From CAVTWD01 sp963738325 (GTDB taxonomy: Bacteria > Actinomycetota > Acidimicrobiia > Acidimicrobiales > Ilumatobacteraceae): a stretch of DNA of 64,000 nt. Shown here one piece after another: positions 1 to 10,486 of the stretch. The stretch is taken from assembly GCA_963738325.1 (NCBI GenBank), contig CAVTWD010000001.1, forward strand, positions 682,001 to 746,000, in the 5' to 3' direction. The first letter of the stretch is position 1. Each line of letters begins with the position of its first letter. A model generated the notes under the pieces. The model saw only the letters and a program-made list of their open reading frames with translations, was not told where the DNA came from and searched no databases. The position numbers and the translations under genes were made by a program.

Positions 1-22
1 GACCGCGGGAGCGTCACGATGA
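1..22 (+). CDS. 3' end of an upstream gene, probably the partner ABC ATPase
   Basis: The second reading frame is open from the window edge to a TGA at 20-22 and encodes TAGASR before the stop. That TGA overlaps the ATG at 19 in an ATGA junction, which is typical of translational coupling. FtsX/MacB-type permeases are usually encoded directly after their ATP-binding subunit, so I infer that this is the ATPase tail. Too little sequence is present to confirm it. Confidence 0.35.
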
Positions 23-2557
23 TCCGCCTCGCCCGCGCCGGCCTGCGCGCCCACATGCGCCGGCTCCTCGGCCTCGCCGTCGCGGTGGTCGTGGGGGTCG
101 CCTTCCTCTCCGGCACCCTCATCCTCTCCGACACGCTGCACGCCAACTTCGACCGGCTGTTCACCGACGTCACCGCCGGGACCGACGTCGTGGTGCGTTC
201 CGCGACATCCATCGAGCAGGACCGCGGCTTGCCCCGCCGGGGGCTGATCGACGCTGGCGTCCTCGATGCCGTCCGTCACGTGCAGGGCGTGGCCAGCGCC
301 GAGCCCTCCATCCTCGGCTACGGATCGCTGATCGGCACCAACGGCAAGCCCATCGGCGGGAACGGCCCTCCGCGGCTGGCCGGCAGCTGGATCGAGGATC
401 CGGCCCTGAATCCGTACCGGCTCGTCGAGGGACGCGCGCCGCGGGCGAACGACGAAGTGGTGATCAACCGCGGTGCGGCGAGCGCGGGCCATCTCACGGT
501 GGGTTCGGTCACCACCCTCCAGACCCCGCAACCCGTGCCGGTCCGGGTGGTCGGCATCGCCACCTTCGGGAACGCCGACGGGTTCGGGCGGGCCACCTTC
601 ACCGCCTTCACGCTCGCGGGCGCGCGAACAGCACGTCACCGCGGCTCCCGGCCGCATCAGCACCGTCGTGGTACAGGCCGCCCCCGGCGTCTCGCAGACG
701 CAGCTGCGGGACCGCATCAGCGGGGTCCTGCCCGCGGGCACCGAAGCCATCACAGGGCGCCAGCTCACGGAGGAGAGCATCGGTCAGATCAACCGCGTCT
801 TCCTCGACATGCTGAGTACGTTCCTCGTCGCCTTCGCCGTGATCGCGGTGCTCGTGGCGACGCTCAGCATCCACAACACCTTCTCGGTGATCGTGGCCCA
901 GCGGCGACAGGAGTTGGCGATGGTCCGCGCCGTAGGCGCGTCGCGCCGTCAGGCGCTCGGGAGCGTGCTCCTGGAAGCCGGCGTCGTCGGGGTAGCCGCC
1001 GCGAGCGTCGGACTCGCGGCTGGTGTGGGCATGGCCGAGCTGCTGAAGGGTGTCTTCGACGCCTTCGGGTTCGCGCTGCCCGCCGGCGGTCTGACCCTCA
1101 GGCCGGCCGCCCTTCTCGTCGCCTGGCTCGTCGGCGTCGTCGTCACCCTCGTGGCCGCGCTGACCCCGGCCTTCGCGGCGGCAAGGGTCCCGCCGCTGGC
1201 CGCCCTGCGCGACTCGGCCTCGGAGCCCCGAGGAGGCTCACGCCGACGCACGATGATCGGCGCCGCGCTCGCTGCGGTGGGAGCCGTCGCGCTCGCGATC
1301 GGAGGCGTGGCCGCTGACGTGGCGCTGGTCGGCGCCGGCGCGGTGGGTCTGCTGGTGGGCGCGATCGCGCTCGGGCCGGCGGTGGTCCGGACCGCCGCCA
1401 ACGTCGTCGGCTGGCCGCTCGAGCGGTGGCGGGGCGTGACGGGCGCACTGGCTCGCGAGAACGTCCGACGCAGTCCCCGCCGAGCCGCCGGAACCGCCAA
1501 CGCCTTGCTCATCGGGGTCGGGGTCGTCACCCTCGTCACCGTCGCCGTCGCCTCGATCGAGGCTTCGATCCAGCAGCAGGTCGGGGGCACGTTCGCCGGC
1601 GACCTCGTCGTCACCAGCCCCGGCTTCGGCGGCGGCGCGCTCAGCCCCGCGCTCGCCACCGACGTCACTCGCCTGCCCGGGGTCGACACGGCGATCGGGC
1701 TCGGCCGTGGTCCGGTCCGCCTCGGCACCCACTCCACGACGGTCAGCATCGTCAGCGACCCGGCACGCGTCGCCCAGGTGCTCGACGTGCGCGTCGTCGC
1801 CGGATCCCTCCCGAGCCTCGGAGCCACGAGCTTCGCCGCCTCCCGACCGCAGGCGACGAGCAAGGGTTGGCGGATCGGTGACACCGTTGCCTTCACGTTC
1901 CTCGACGGAGCGACGACACCCCTCCGCCTCGGGGCGGTGTACGACAGCAACGAGATCACCGGCGGCCTGTTGCTCGGTCGAGCAGCGTGGTCACCGCACG
2001 CACTACAGGACGCCGACGTCTCCGTCTTTGTCAAACTCGACCCCGGCGTCTCCGTGGAAGCCGGGCAGGCGGCGATCGAACCGGTCGCCGAGCGGTACGG
2101 CGCCGGAGCCGTGCAGACGAAGAACCAGTACGTCGCCTCGGTCACGGAAGGGCTCGATCTCCTCCTCGGGATCGTGTACGTCATGCTGGTCCTGGCGATC
2201 CTGATCGCCGTGATGGGGATCACGAACACGCTCTCGCTCGCCGTGCACGAACGGCGTCACGAGCTAGGACTTCTCCGGGCCGTCGGCCAGTCACGGGCAC
2301 AGGCGCGATCGCTGGTGCGGCTGGAGGCCGTCGTCATCTCGGGCCTTGGCACGGTCGGCGGCCTTGTCGTCGGCACCGCGATCGCCTGGGCATTGGTCGC
2401 CGGCATCCGGGGCGGATCTCCCGTGAGCCTCGCCCTGCCGGCAGGACGCCTGCTCGCCGTCCTCGTGGTCGGGGCGTTCGTCGGGATGGTCGCTGCGGTA
2501 CGGCCAGCGCGCTCCGCGGCCCGCCTACCGGTCCTGGAGGCGATCGCTGCGACCTGA
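19..2557 (+). CDS. FtsX-type ABC transporter permease, one frameshift
   Basis: Integral membrane permease of the MacB/FtsX family, about 845 residues, working with a cytoplasmic ATPase in lipoprotein or amphiphile export. It has an N-terminal membrane anchor (about residues 12-35), a MacB-type periplasmic region, then two FtsX blocks. The first contains FSVIVAQRRQELAMVRAVGA and the second TLSLAVHERRHELGLLRAVG, giving the usual duplicated layout. The start has a GGGAG ribosome site at 7-11. The first frame covers residues 1 to about 200 and loses homology near 620-632. Coding then continues in the next frame from EQHVTAAPGRISTVVVQ to the stop at 2557. The shift is probably a sequencing indel, because both halves fit together without a gap in homology. 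Confidence 0.88.
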
Positions 2558-2619
2558 GACGGTCGGTGGGCCCCGTCGGCGGTCTGTGCGCCTGAGCCAC
2601 CCCACACCGAAGGCGGCTG

Positions 2620-4499
2620 TCAACCGAAGACGAGCACCCAGTCGTGAGTCCCGTCCGAGTGCGCTCCCGGCGTCGTGTACGGCGCGCTCGCCGGCTGGAA
2701 CGCTCCGGTGGTCGGATCGAACCACCGAGCGGCGACGTTGCCCAGCAGCTTCGACGTGTCGATGGTCGTCGGTGTCCCCCTGTAGGCGCGCAAGACGACG
2801 TCGTACGTCGGGTAGTAGCTGTAGGCGGACACCCAATCGGAGCGGCTCACTGCGTTCGCGTCGTCGTACGTGGTCGAGATCGTCGGGAAGAGTTCCACCG
2901 CTTGCAGCACCTTCGGGGCGACCGAGCGGATGCCGTCCATCTCGGCGAGTACGACGCCGTCCGGGCTGCCGCCGCCGTAGTCGTTCCCGTCGACGAACAT
3001 GACGTTCCCGTAGGCGCCGTACAGGTTGCCGGGGAACACACCGAAGTTGAAGATGTTCGCCTGGCCGGCAGAGAGCATCGCGCTCTGCCATGACCCGGTG
3101 TCGGTGTCGATCGCGATCGTGATCCCATGAGCTCTGGCGAGCGACACGTACTGGTCGAACCGCGACCAGTACGTCGAGCTGGGCTGCGCAAAGTCGCCGT
3201 TCACAAATGGCTTCGACCCGTCGAAGCTCGCCCCATCCGAGGGCCACCCTTCGTACGAGCCGCACGACCACGTGATCAGGACGGTGTTGAACCCTTGCGC
3301 CGCCCGGTTCGCGAAGAACGTGTCGGCCTGCGCTGGCGTCAACTGGTTGGCGAGACACCACGACGAGTCGGCTTGCATCAGGTACGGCTGGTCGAACTGG
3401 TCGAGCAAGTAACGACCGCTTGCCGACACCGACGTCGCGAACGGGGGCGCAGCGGGCGTCACGCCGGTGAAGTAGCAACTGAAGTCGACCACGAGGTGCG
3501 TGGCTTGCAGGGTGTACACACCCAGTCCGCCGCCAATGCCCAGCGTCGCGAAAGCGGCACCGGCGATCGTTTGACCAACCCGCTCGATGTTCACGTTCGA
3601 GAAGGCGCGGGGACGCTGCGCCCCGTGGGGATGGCCTGGAGCCAACCCGGCCCGGCGGCCTGCGTGGCCGTCAGGTTTACCACGACAGCCGCTACGCCCG
3701 AGCTCGGCACACCGCCACGGCCCAGCGGGTTGAGCGGGGTGATGGACCCGGCCACGGGGCGCGGCCCGGTGCGGGTCTCGACGTTCCGGGCGGGGTTGAG
3801 CGCTCGGAACAGACCCAGGCTCGAGCTCGCGGCCGAAGCGTCGGTGAAGTAGCCGAACACGTCGGCGAGGAGTGACCCCCGGCCTGGTCGTTGAAGGTGA
3901 CCGTGCCACCCGGCTTGATCGGGACCACGATGAGGTTGGCGATGGTCTGCCCGGCGATGGCGTTCAGGTTCGATGACGCGCCGAGCGGCGTGGCGCCCCT
4001 TGGGCCCACGACCTGGATGTAGCTGGGTGCTGTGGATTGGGTGGCGGTGACGTTCAACACCACGGCCTCGACCCCGGAGGCGGGGAAACCGGCCCGGCCG
4101 AGCACCGCCAGGGTGCGGGACTCGCCCGGGCTGAACTTGCCACCGGCACCGGTCCGGGGTCCATCAACCGGGTCGGCGTGACGACGACGTACCGGCCGTC
4201 CTGACTCGACGATGCGGTCACGAAGACGCCGGAGAGGTCAACGATGAAGTGTCCTCCGCCTTGGCTGTAGATCGTCGCGGCTCCGCCGTTGCCGAGCGGG
4301 ACCACCACGAGGTTCGGGATGGTCTCGACGCGTTCGATATTGAGGTTCGACGACGCGCCAATCACGCCCTGACGGTCGGGAACACCTGCACGAAGCCCGG
4401 GCGGGCCCCGATCGCCGTCACGTTCAGGACAGCCGCGGTCGCCCCGGTCGGCACGCGGCGACGGCCCATGGGCATCCCGCCCTCTCGTCCGGCTCTTCG
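2620..4499 (-). pseudogene. Secreted DUF4038-type glycoside hydrolase, 5'-truncated, four frameshifts
   Basis: The C-terminal part (3430-2620) resembles DUF4038 (apiosidase-like) TIM-barrel hydrolases: GRYLLDQFDQPYLMQADSSW, then ADTFFANRAAQGFNTVLI and an IAIDTDTGSW strand. Upstream are about three copies of a repeat common in secreted actinobacterial proteins, each with a G-VP-GV-AVVLNVTA half and an SNLN-GQTIANLVVVP half ending in a VDLSGVFVT-like strand. Coding moves between frames near 4375, 4155, 3885 and 3620. No start codon, signal peptide or ribosome site is visible beyond about 4470, so the 5' end is missing or unreadable. The homology is clear, but whether the gene is dead or only badly sequenced cannot be decided here. 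Confidence 0.65.
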
Positions 4500-4759
4500 A
4501 CACCGGGCACCAGGCTTTCGTTCAGCGCCGCGGGGCCGGCATGCGATCGACGCAGGGGAGGCAAGGCGCAGGCGCTGCCCACGTAGTCCGCCGGGATGGG
4601 GGAGCGATCCCGTTCATCCATGGAGCACGACTGGCGGGAGCTGATCGGGCCGGGCCGAGGGATCGCGCTGGCCGGGCCGGACGGACACTGCGCGTTGTCG
4701 AGCGTGTGGAGCGGCGCACCTCCCTGCCGTCGAGCGGGCCGGCGGCTCAGGGTGAGCCG

Positions 4760-5425
4760 ATGGCGCAACGTGACCAGTTCGCGATGTCCGAAGACGAGGT
4801 GGCCGCGTACCTTCAGGCGAGTTGGCGAGCGCACATGGCGACCATCAATCCTGACGGCACACCCCATGTCGTCCCGATGTCATACGTCGTGCTCGGTGGG
4901 CGGCTCACGTTCTGGACCGACCCGCGGTCGAGAAAGGTCGCCAACCTGCGGCGGGACCCCCGCGTCACTTGCCTCGTCGAGGACGGCACCCAGTTCGCCG
5001 AGTTTCGAGCGGTGCAGTTGTACGGCCGGGTTGTGCTCGGTGAGGACCGAGAGACGTCAGTTCGGGTGGGACTCAGGCTCTTCGAGCGGGCGAGCGGAAC
5101 GCTCGACGACGAGATGCGCGCGACCGTCGAGGACTCTCGCCGGTTCGATGGCGTCTCAGCCTTGCGAGTCGGGATCCCTATCGCCGCGGTCGGGCTCGTC
5201 ATCATGGCGTGGGCGGCGCAGATCGAGCCCGTCGACGGCATCGAGCGGCTCCTGACTGACCACTTCGGGTTCGTGCTGGCGTGGCTCGGCCTGTGGTACC
5301 CACTCGATCAGTTCTTCTTCTACCCGCTCACCTATGGTCGGGAGAACCGAGTGCTGGCCATGCTCCGCGACGCCGAGGTCACTGTCGAGCCCCACCACGT
5401 CTCGTCGCTCGCCGCTCCTGGGTGA
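4760..5425 (+). CDS. Pyridoxamine-phosphate-oxidase-like split-barrel protein with a membrane C-terminus
   Basis: The 221-residue product starts at the ATG preceded by AGGGTGAG (4749-4756). Residues 1-135 form a flavin or F420-binding split-barrel domain of the PPOX family: EVAAYLQASWRAHMATINPD, then GTPHVVPMSYVV, TFWTDPRSRKVANLRRDPR and VQLYGRVVLGED. The family normally ends with one more beta strand. Here, after GVSALRVG, the chain instead becomes hydrophobic (IPIAAVGLVIMAWAAQ) with a second membrane-like segment around FGFVLAWLGLWYPLDQFFFY, for about 85 residues. This may be a genuine fusion to a small membrane domain or a recombination junction. Enzymatic role (a reductase of small molecules) is inferred from family only. 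Confidence 0.75.
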   Translation: MAQRDQFAMSEDEVAAYLQASWRAHMATINPDGTPHVVPMSYVVLGGRLTFWTDPRSRKVANLRRDPRVTCLVEDGTQFAEFRAVQLYGRVVLGEDRETSVRVGLRLFERASGTLDDEMRATVEDSRRFDGVSALRVGIPIAAVGLVIMAWAAQIEPVDGIERLLTDHFGFVLAWLGLWYPLDQFFFYPLTYGRENRVLAMLRDAEVTVEPHHVSSLAAPG

Positions 5426-5704
5426 CGACGACGAGCCTCAACCGGGTGGATTCGGGCACGAACCGTGACGCAGTAGGGCATCCCACGACGGCCCACCGGG
5501 GCCCGCGTGCCCGACATTGGCCGATCGCGGGCCTGTCGGAGGCGTCAAGTCGGTCGGCCGCGTCGGGGCGACCGGACCGGGGTCGTGGGCCAGGGGCGGG
5601 AGCCTCTCTCCAAGCCGACTCGACCCTGAGCGTCGGCGCTGCGGGCGCAGGGCCGTGAACCGGGGAGGACTAGGGTTGAACGTTGGTCGACGAAGGGAGG
5701 ACCA

Positions 5705-6304
5705 ATGCAGGCGACGCCCAGCCCGTATCCCGCCACGCTGACGTTCGATCCGCCGGAACGGGTCGCCAACTGGCGGCCGGTCGTGCAATGGTTCTTGGCC
5801 ATCCCCCACTTCATGGTCCTGTACGCCCTCCGCACGGTGGTCGAGATCCTCGCCGTCATCTCCTGGTTCATCATCGTCTTCACCGGCAGGTTCCCCGACG
5901 GCATAGCCAAAGTGCAAGCCATGTTCCTGCGCTATCAGGCGCGTGTGACGATCTACGGCGGTTTCCTCCAGGAGGAATACCCGCCGTTCAACTTCGACAC
6001 CACCTCGCCAGATCCCGGCGATGTCTCGCGCCTGCGGGTCGACGTGCGGCCCGAGCTCGAGAACCGCAACCGTGTCACCGTTGGCTTTCGCCTCATCTTG
6101 GCGATCCCACAAGCCATAGTCCTCGTTGCGCTTTGGATCGCCGCCGTGATCGTCTTCGTGATCGGCTTCTTCGCCGTGCTGTTCACCGGCCGCTGGCCCA
6201 AGGGTCTGCGCGACTTCGTGGTCAACGTGGTCCGGTACCAGCTCAGGTTCGAGGCGTATCTTCTCCTTCTCACCGACCGGTATCCCCCGTTCGCGTTGGG
6301 CTGA
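5705..6304 (+). CDS. DUF4389 membrane protein
   Basis: 199-residue polytopic membrane protein with two tandem DUF4389 modules. Each module contains a hydrophobic pair of helices followed by FTGRFPDGI or FTGRWPKGL and a tyrosine-rich segment ending YPPF. The duplication is visible directly: FLAIPHFMVLYALRTVVEIL matches LILAIPQAIVLVALWIAAVI. The start has a strong GGAGG (5696-5700) five bases upstream. The gene stands alone with about 280 bp of non-coding sequence on each side. Function of the family is unknown. Confidence 0.88.
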   Translation: MQATPSPYPATLTFDPPERVANWRPVVQWFLAIPHFMVLYALRTVVEILAVISWFIIVFTGRFPDGIAKVQAMFLRYQARVTIYGGFLQEEYPPFNFDTTSPDPGDVSRLRVDVRPELENRNRVTVGFRLILAIPQAIVLVALWIAAVIVFVIGFFAVLFTGRWPKGLRDFVVNVVRYQLRFEAYLLLLTDRYPPFALG

Positions 6305-6572
6305 GCTCGCGGCGTGATCGGCACGCTCGCTGAAGCGGCCGCTCAGGCTGACGAAAGTCCCACGAGAACCCGCACCTGGAACTCGATAGAGGGGCGGCGT
6401 TTCTCGCCGCCGCCCGCCTGTCCTCTTCGGCCCGTTGGTGAGCCCCATAGGCGGCGAGAGCGTCGTCCCATCGCTGCCTGTGCTCCTTGGAGCATGCGGC
6501 CTGCTACCCACCCCGATCAGGGTCAGGAACCAAGGGGGTCGCACCGCAGCAAACGCCGCGAGGGCCGCGGTG

Positions 6573-8401
6573 TCAGTTGGCGACGACGATCCGAGTTACG
6601 GCATTGTTACCCGTGGTGGGGTCGGTTTCGGATGCGACGGCGGTTGCCGTGAGCGGAAGGGAACCCCTCGCCGTCGCTTTCAGCTTGATCTGAACGCTGG
6701 CGCTCGAACCGACGGCGACCGTCCCGACGGCAAACACCACTGTGTCCGGGTAGGACGGGTACACCACACCGCGGGCGGGCCCGGCGCCGTCGACACGACG
6801 GCCATGCCGGGCGGGACTGCCAGGCGCAGGGTCACGCCGTTTGCGGCCGAGGGCCCTGCGTTCGAGACGTTGATGGTCGCGGTGGTTGCGGTGCCGACGC
6901 GGATCGAGGCGGGCAACCCGGTGAGCGCAACGTGGAGGTCAGGGGCCGCGAGAAGCACGTAATACCTGCTGGCATCCTTCGTGAATCTTCTGGTGATAGG
7001 GGTCGCGCCTGGCGCGGTGAAGGAGGCGGTGAAGCGTCCCCGAAGGCTCTCGAGGGTTAGTGCCGAGAACGCCCCGTTCACCAGGGGGACGGTGACCGCC
7101 TTGGACGGGTCGTCGAGGGGCGTGACGGTGACGGAACCGGTCCTCATGCCCGGGACGACGCCGAAGACGCCCACGTCGAGGGGGAAGCGTCAACTCCGTT
7201 GGCGCTGCGCAGCACCGTGCCCTGGACCGTGGAGCCGTCCGGGGCGATCGCGGCTCGTGACGATCCGGATGCGCCCCCGGTACCCAAGGGGGAGTGTCGG
7301 AGTGACGTCGACCCAGCCGTACGAGGTGGTCGCGGCCGAGCCCTTCGAGAGCACCGCGCCTGCGTAGTCGTAGACGGTCCAGCTCACCGTCGCTCCGACC
7401 TGCATTCGCTCGACACCCGACAGCGCTCTCTGGAAGAAGTAGGTGGTGTACTGGTTGGCCAGCGTGTAGAGGAAATAGCCCGCTGGGGGCCGGGTCGCGA
7501 GCGAGCCCTGCTGGCGGTACCACACCCGGAACGGCACCCCCTCGACGCGAGGCTTCACCGCCGCGGCGATGTCGACCAGGTCGCTCTCGTGGTAATCCGC
7601 GCCCGTCGCCCGCAGTGCGTAGTAGGCGTGGTTGAAGCGGATCAGGAAGGTCGGGTCCTCGATCAGTGGTTTGCCCCACGCGTACCCGCCGATCTGGTAG
7701 CGGAAGAACGAGTTGGCGAAGCCACAGAAGCAGCCACCGATCCCGCCGATGGCCTGCGCGTTGGTGGCGTCGTAGTACACGTCCTGGGTGTAGTGGTGAT
7801 TGCGGTCGAGGTAGGGGTACTGCGGGAGCCGGTTCATGATCTCGACCTCGCCCGCTCGGGCCATCGCCTCTTCGTACGTCGACAGGTGGATGATCCAGTC
7901 GTCGCGGAAGGCGTGGAGCATCTCGTGGGCCACCACGTCCGCCTCGGTGGTGCCGAGTGTCATGTTGTTCGTGGAGGGGTCGTAAGTGCCGCCCGCCCCG
8001 AGTGCGGGGTTCTTGCTCACGTTCACGGCATGACCGAACGTGGGTGCGCCGAACACCTTGACGGCCACCGGGTAGATCGCGGTGGTCTCGGCCCTGAGGG
8101 TGGTCAGCTCGTCGTCCGTCCACGGTGAGGAGGGGGAGTTGAACGTGAACGTGAGCATCGGCGTGGCCGCTCGCGTCGACTCGGAAGCACGGTCGGCATC
8201 GGGCAGGATCGGTCGACCGCTGGCGCCCAGATCGACGACGACGTCCGGCGCCACCCAGTCCGACCGACCCGACGCCGCCGCCCGAGCCGCGCCCCCGGCC
8301 AACGTGGACGAGCCGACCACGATGGCACCGACCACGGCGATCAGGCGACGACGCGGACGGCTCACCAGACCAACAACGCGGTCCCAGCCAAGCACCCCCA
8401 C
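6573..8401 (-). CDS. Secreted zinc metallopeptidase-like protein with DUF11-like tail, three frameshifts
   Basis: A twin-basic start (RPRRRLIAVVGAIVVGSS) followed by LAGGAARAAA is a signal peptide. The catalytic core contains VVAHEMLHAF, an HExxH zinc motif, with a downstream EEAMARAGE that could provide the glutamate ligand. A cluster of aromatic and cysteine residues (GGCFCGFANSFFRYQ) follows. After about residue 385 coding passes into a second frame near 7248, a third near 7180 (one C short in a CCCC run) and again near 6790. The last parts encode a carboxypeptidase-like strand region and a DUF11/CARDB-type repeat (ATINVSNAGPSAANGVTLRL) reaching the stop at 6573. The start is GTG. The substrate is unknown. 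Confidence is high for a secreted peptidase fold and low for activity. Confidence 0.7.
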
Positions 8402-8743
8402 GGTTCAACGCGTAGCGCAGTCTCAACGACCCACCCACCAGCGAAGGCCCCGAGCCACCAGGACCTTTGTCCCCTCGGGCACTCGGGCGTGGCCCCTCGT
8501 GCCACGCACAGCGCTAGCGAGCGCACCGAGACGTGAGTACAAGCTCACCCACTACCGGAGGATCGATCACTGAGCATCCCGGGCGGGCGCTGGAAGACCC
8601 AAACGTGGGACGAGTCACCGCCAGCGTGTCCGAGGTTTGGGAGGACGGGAAAGGTGGCGCCTTGCATTCGGGCCGTAACGACCCCCCTCGACCGTTGACA
8701 GTCGGGCTGGCCACTACGACAGCGCGGGTCTCGGTCGCCCACG
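8402..8743. other. Non-coding stretch before the MerR gene
   Basis: About 340 bp between divergent genes. No open frame here shows coding character. It contains two copies of GTTGACAGT (near 8694 and 8743), the second running into the operator described below, so promoter elements for the MerR gene probably lie at its right end. Confidence 0.5.
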
Positions 8744-8770
8744 TTGACAGTTGAACCCCAGTTCAAGTCA
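8744..8770 (+). promoter_or_regulatory. Palindromic MerR-type operator overlapping a TTGACA element
   Basis: TTGAAC (8751-8756), spacer CCCA, GTTCAA (8761-8766) form a perfect 6+6 inverted repeat. TGAC (8745-8748) and GTCA (8767-8770) extend it with a two-base bulge on the left. A TTGACA at 8744-8749 fits a -35 box. MerR-family operators are dyads placed inside the promoter of the regulator or its target, so autoregulation is the natural inference. Confidence 0.6.
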
Positions 8771-8779
8771 GGTGGGTCT

Positions 8780-9196
8780 GTGGACGCTGCGCTGCTGACC
8801 ATCGGTGACGTCGCGCGACGAGCCGGCGTGGCTACCTCGACCGTGCGGTTCTACGAGCGCCGAGGGCTGCTCACCGCCGACGCCCGCCGGTCAGGACAAC
8901 GTCGCTACCGAGACCAGACGCTACGCCGACTCGTGTTCATCGGCATGCTCCAAGACGCCGGGCTGTCACTCGACGACATCACCGGCGTGCTCGATGCGAC
9001 GAGCGTCACCGTGTGGAAGGCGATCGCGCGCCAGCGCCTGGCCAGCCTCGACGCCGAGATCGCCCGGCTGCAACGAGCGCGCGACTACCTCGAGGGCGCC
9101 CTGCTGTGCCGCTACGACCATCCAGCAACGGATTGCCGAATCATGGGCGAAGAGATCGATCGACGCCTCGCCGGTGGCGTCCCAGGTCTGGTGTAA
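8780..9196 (+). CDS. MerR-family transcriptional regulator
   Basis: About 138 residues. The N-terminal winged helix is typical: LLTIGDVARRAGVATSTVRF, YERRGLL, then SGQRRYRDQTLRRLVFIGML. A dimerisation helix (LASLDAEIARLQRARDYLEG) follows, and a C-terminal ALLCRYDHPATDC segment with two cysteines could bind a metal or sense redox state. A longer reading from TTG at 8744 is possible, but it would put the palindromic operator inside the gene. I therefore prefer GTG 8780, which has AGGTGG upstream. The effector cannot be told from sequence. Confidence 0.85.
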   Translation: MDAALLTIGDVARRAGVATSTVRFYERRGLLTADARRSGQRRYRDQTLRRLVFIGMLQDAGLSLDDITGVLDATSVTVWKAIARQRLASLDAEIARLQRARDYLEGALLCRYDHPATDCRIMGEEIDRRLAGGVPGLV

Positions 9197-9228
9197 AAGC
9201 CGACTGACGCAGGCTCCCGATGGTCATG

Positions 9229-9699
9229 TTACGCGGCGGGTGTGACAGTTTCGGCGAGCTCGTCGTCGTGGTCGATGGCGGGGTTGAACAGCTCTCGGCG
9301 GAGCTCGGCGAGGAGGCGGATCGAGGGGATGGTCTGGATGACGCCTCGCCAGCCGCGGCTGGCCCGGTCGAGCACGGCCCACACCAGCGACAGGCAGCTG
9401 CGCTCGCCGGGGAGTCGGCCGATGACTCTCCGGCGGGTCTCGCCGGAGGTGCGCTCTACGAAGTTCGAGTGCCGGATGCGGCCGTGGTGCTCGGCAGGGA
9501 AGCGCAGGTAGACGATGAGGTGCTCGAAGTCGTACTCGAGGCATTCCACCGCGCCAGGGTAGAGCGTGCGCCACTTCGACGCGAACGCCTTGGCCCGGCG
9601 CTGGGCCACGGCCTGGGCGGCGGTTCCGGGCTTGGCGTCGATGTCGTCGAAGATCTTCCAGAAGTCGGCCTTCACGTTCGCCTGGGCGTGGACGGGCAC
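9229..9699 (-). pseudogene. IS256/mutator-type transposase, C-terminal remnant
   Basis: 156 residues resemble the C-terminal third of IS256-family transposases: ANVKADFWKIFDDIDA, AKAFASKWRTLYPGAVECLE, FPAEHHGRIRHSNFVERT and the final SIRLLAELRRELFNP. The catalytic first two acidic residues and the DNA-binding N-terminus are missing, since the frame opens at MPVHAQ with no upstream homology. No terminal inverted repeats could be identified. It marks the left side of an accessory scar. Confidence 0.7.
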
Positions 9700-9943
9700 C
9701 TTGGCGAGCTGATGCGCTCGTCAACCTCGGTTCTAGCCGCAACAGATCGCTCGACGTCGTAGCTGGCGCGGCCCGGCTCGAGCGTGCCGGCGCAGACACG
9801 ATCAGTCGCGAGTTCTCGGATGTTCGGGACGGCCATGAGCTGGCGATCCGAGAGTCCGGGATCGCCGATTTCGTACGCCGAGGCGAGCCGAAGGGCGGCG
9901 CGTCCGTGCTCGCGATAGTTGCCTGCCCGCAACCGACTGGCAG

Positions 9944-10486
9944 GTGCACGCGGATACGGTTCATCCCGTGATCCTCCCCCAGGACCGCGACCGCCGCTTC
10001 ATCACCATCCGCCGCGGGGGGACGCTCACGGACTCCGACCATCGGCTCCTGGCTCTGTGGGCGGCCGTGTGCGCAGAGCACGTTCTGCACCTCTTCGAGT
10101 CGGTGCAGCCCTCGGATCCGCGGCCCCGCCAGGCGGTCGAGCAGATTCGGGCATGGACGCGCGGCGAGATCAGGATGTCTGAGTCCCGGGCAGCGGGTGG
10201 CCATGCCATGGGTGCCGCACGAGAGCTAAGCGGAGCCGCTCGGCATGCCGCATATGCAGCCGGCCAGGCGGCAGTGGTCGCGGATGTCGCCGCGGACGAG
10301 CTCGGTGCTGCCGCCTACGCGATCAAGGCGGCGCGTGCGGCCCCCGGATGCGAGGAGCGCGCCGGCCGGCTTGAGTGCCGGTGGCAGCACGAACAGCTCC
10401 CGGATGCGATCCGCGAACTCGTCCTTGACGATCAGCGGTTGCGAAACGACATCTGCTGGTCGGTGTTCGACGGCCGACGGGCGTGA
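9944..10486 (+). CDS. Imm5-like putative immunity protein
   Basis: 180 residues, mostly alanine-rich helices. The pattern GTLTDSDHRLLALWAAVCAE, HVLHLFESVQPSDPRPRQAV, WTRGEIRMSESRAAGGHAM, AARHAAYAAGQAAVVADVA and a final cluster with WQHEQLPDAIREL matches the family annotated as putative immunity protein (Imm5-like). Those proteins are predicted to neutralise polymorphic toxins. The start is GTG 9944; a GTG at 9968 is an alternative. No toxin gene is next to it. Instead it sits between transposase and recombinase remnants, so it is probably carried by an accessory element. Function is inferred from family only. Confidence 0.7.
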   Translation: MHADTVHPVILPQDRDRRFITIRRGGTLTDSDHRLLALWAAVCAEHVLHLFESVQPSDPRPRQAVEQIRAWTRGEIRMSESRAAGGHAMGAARELSGAARHAAYAAGQAAVVADVAADELGAAAYAIKAARAAPGCEERAGRLECRWQHEQLPDAIRELVLDDQRLRNDICWSVFDGRRA

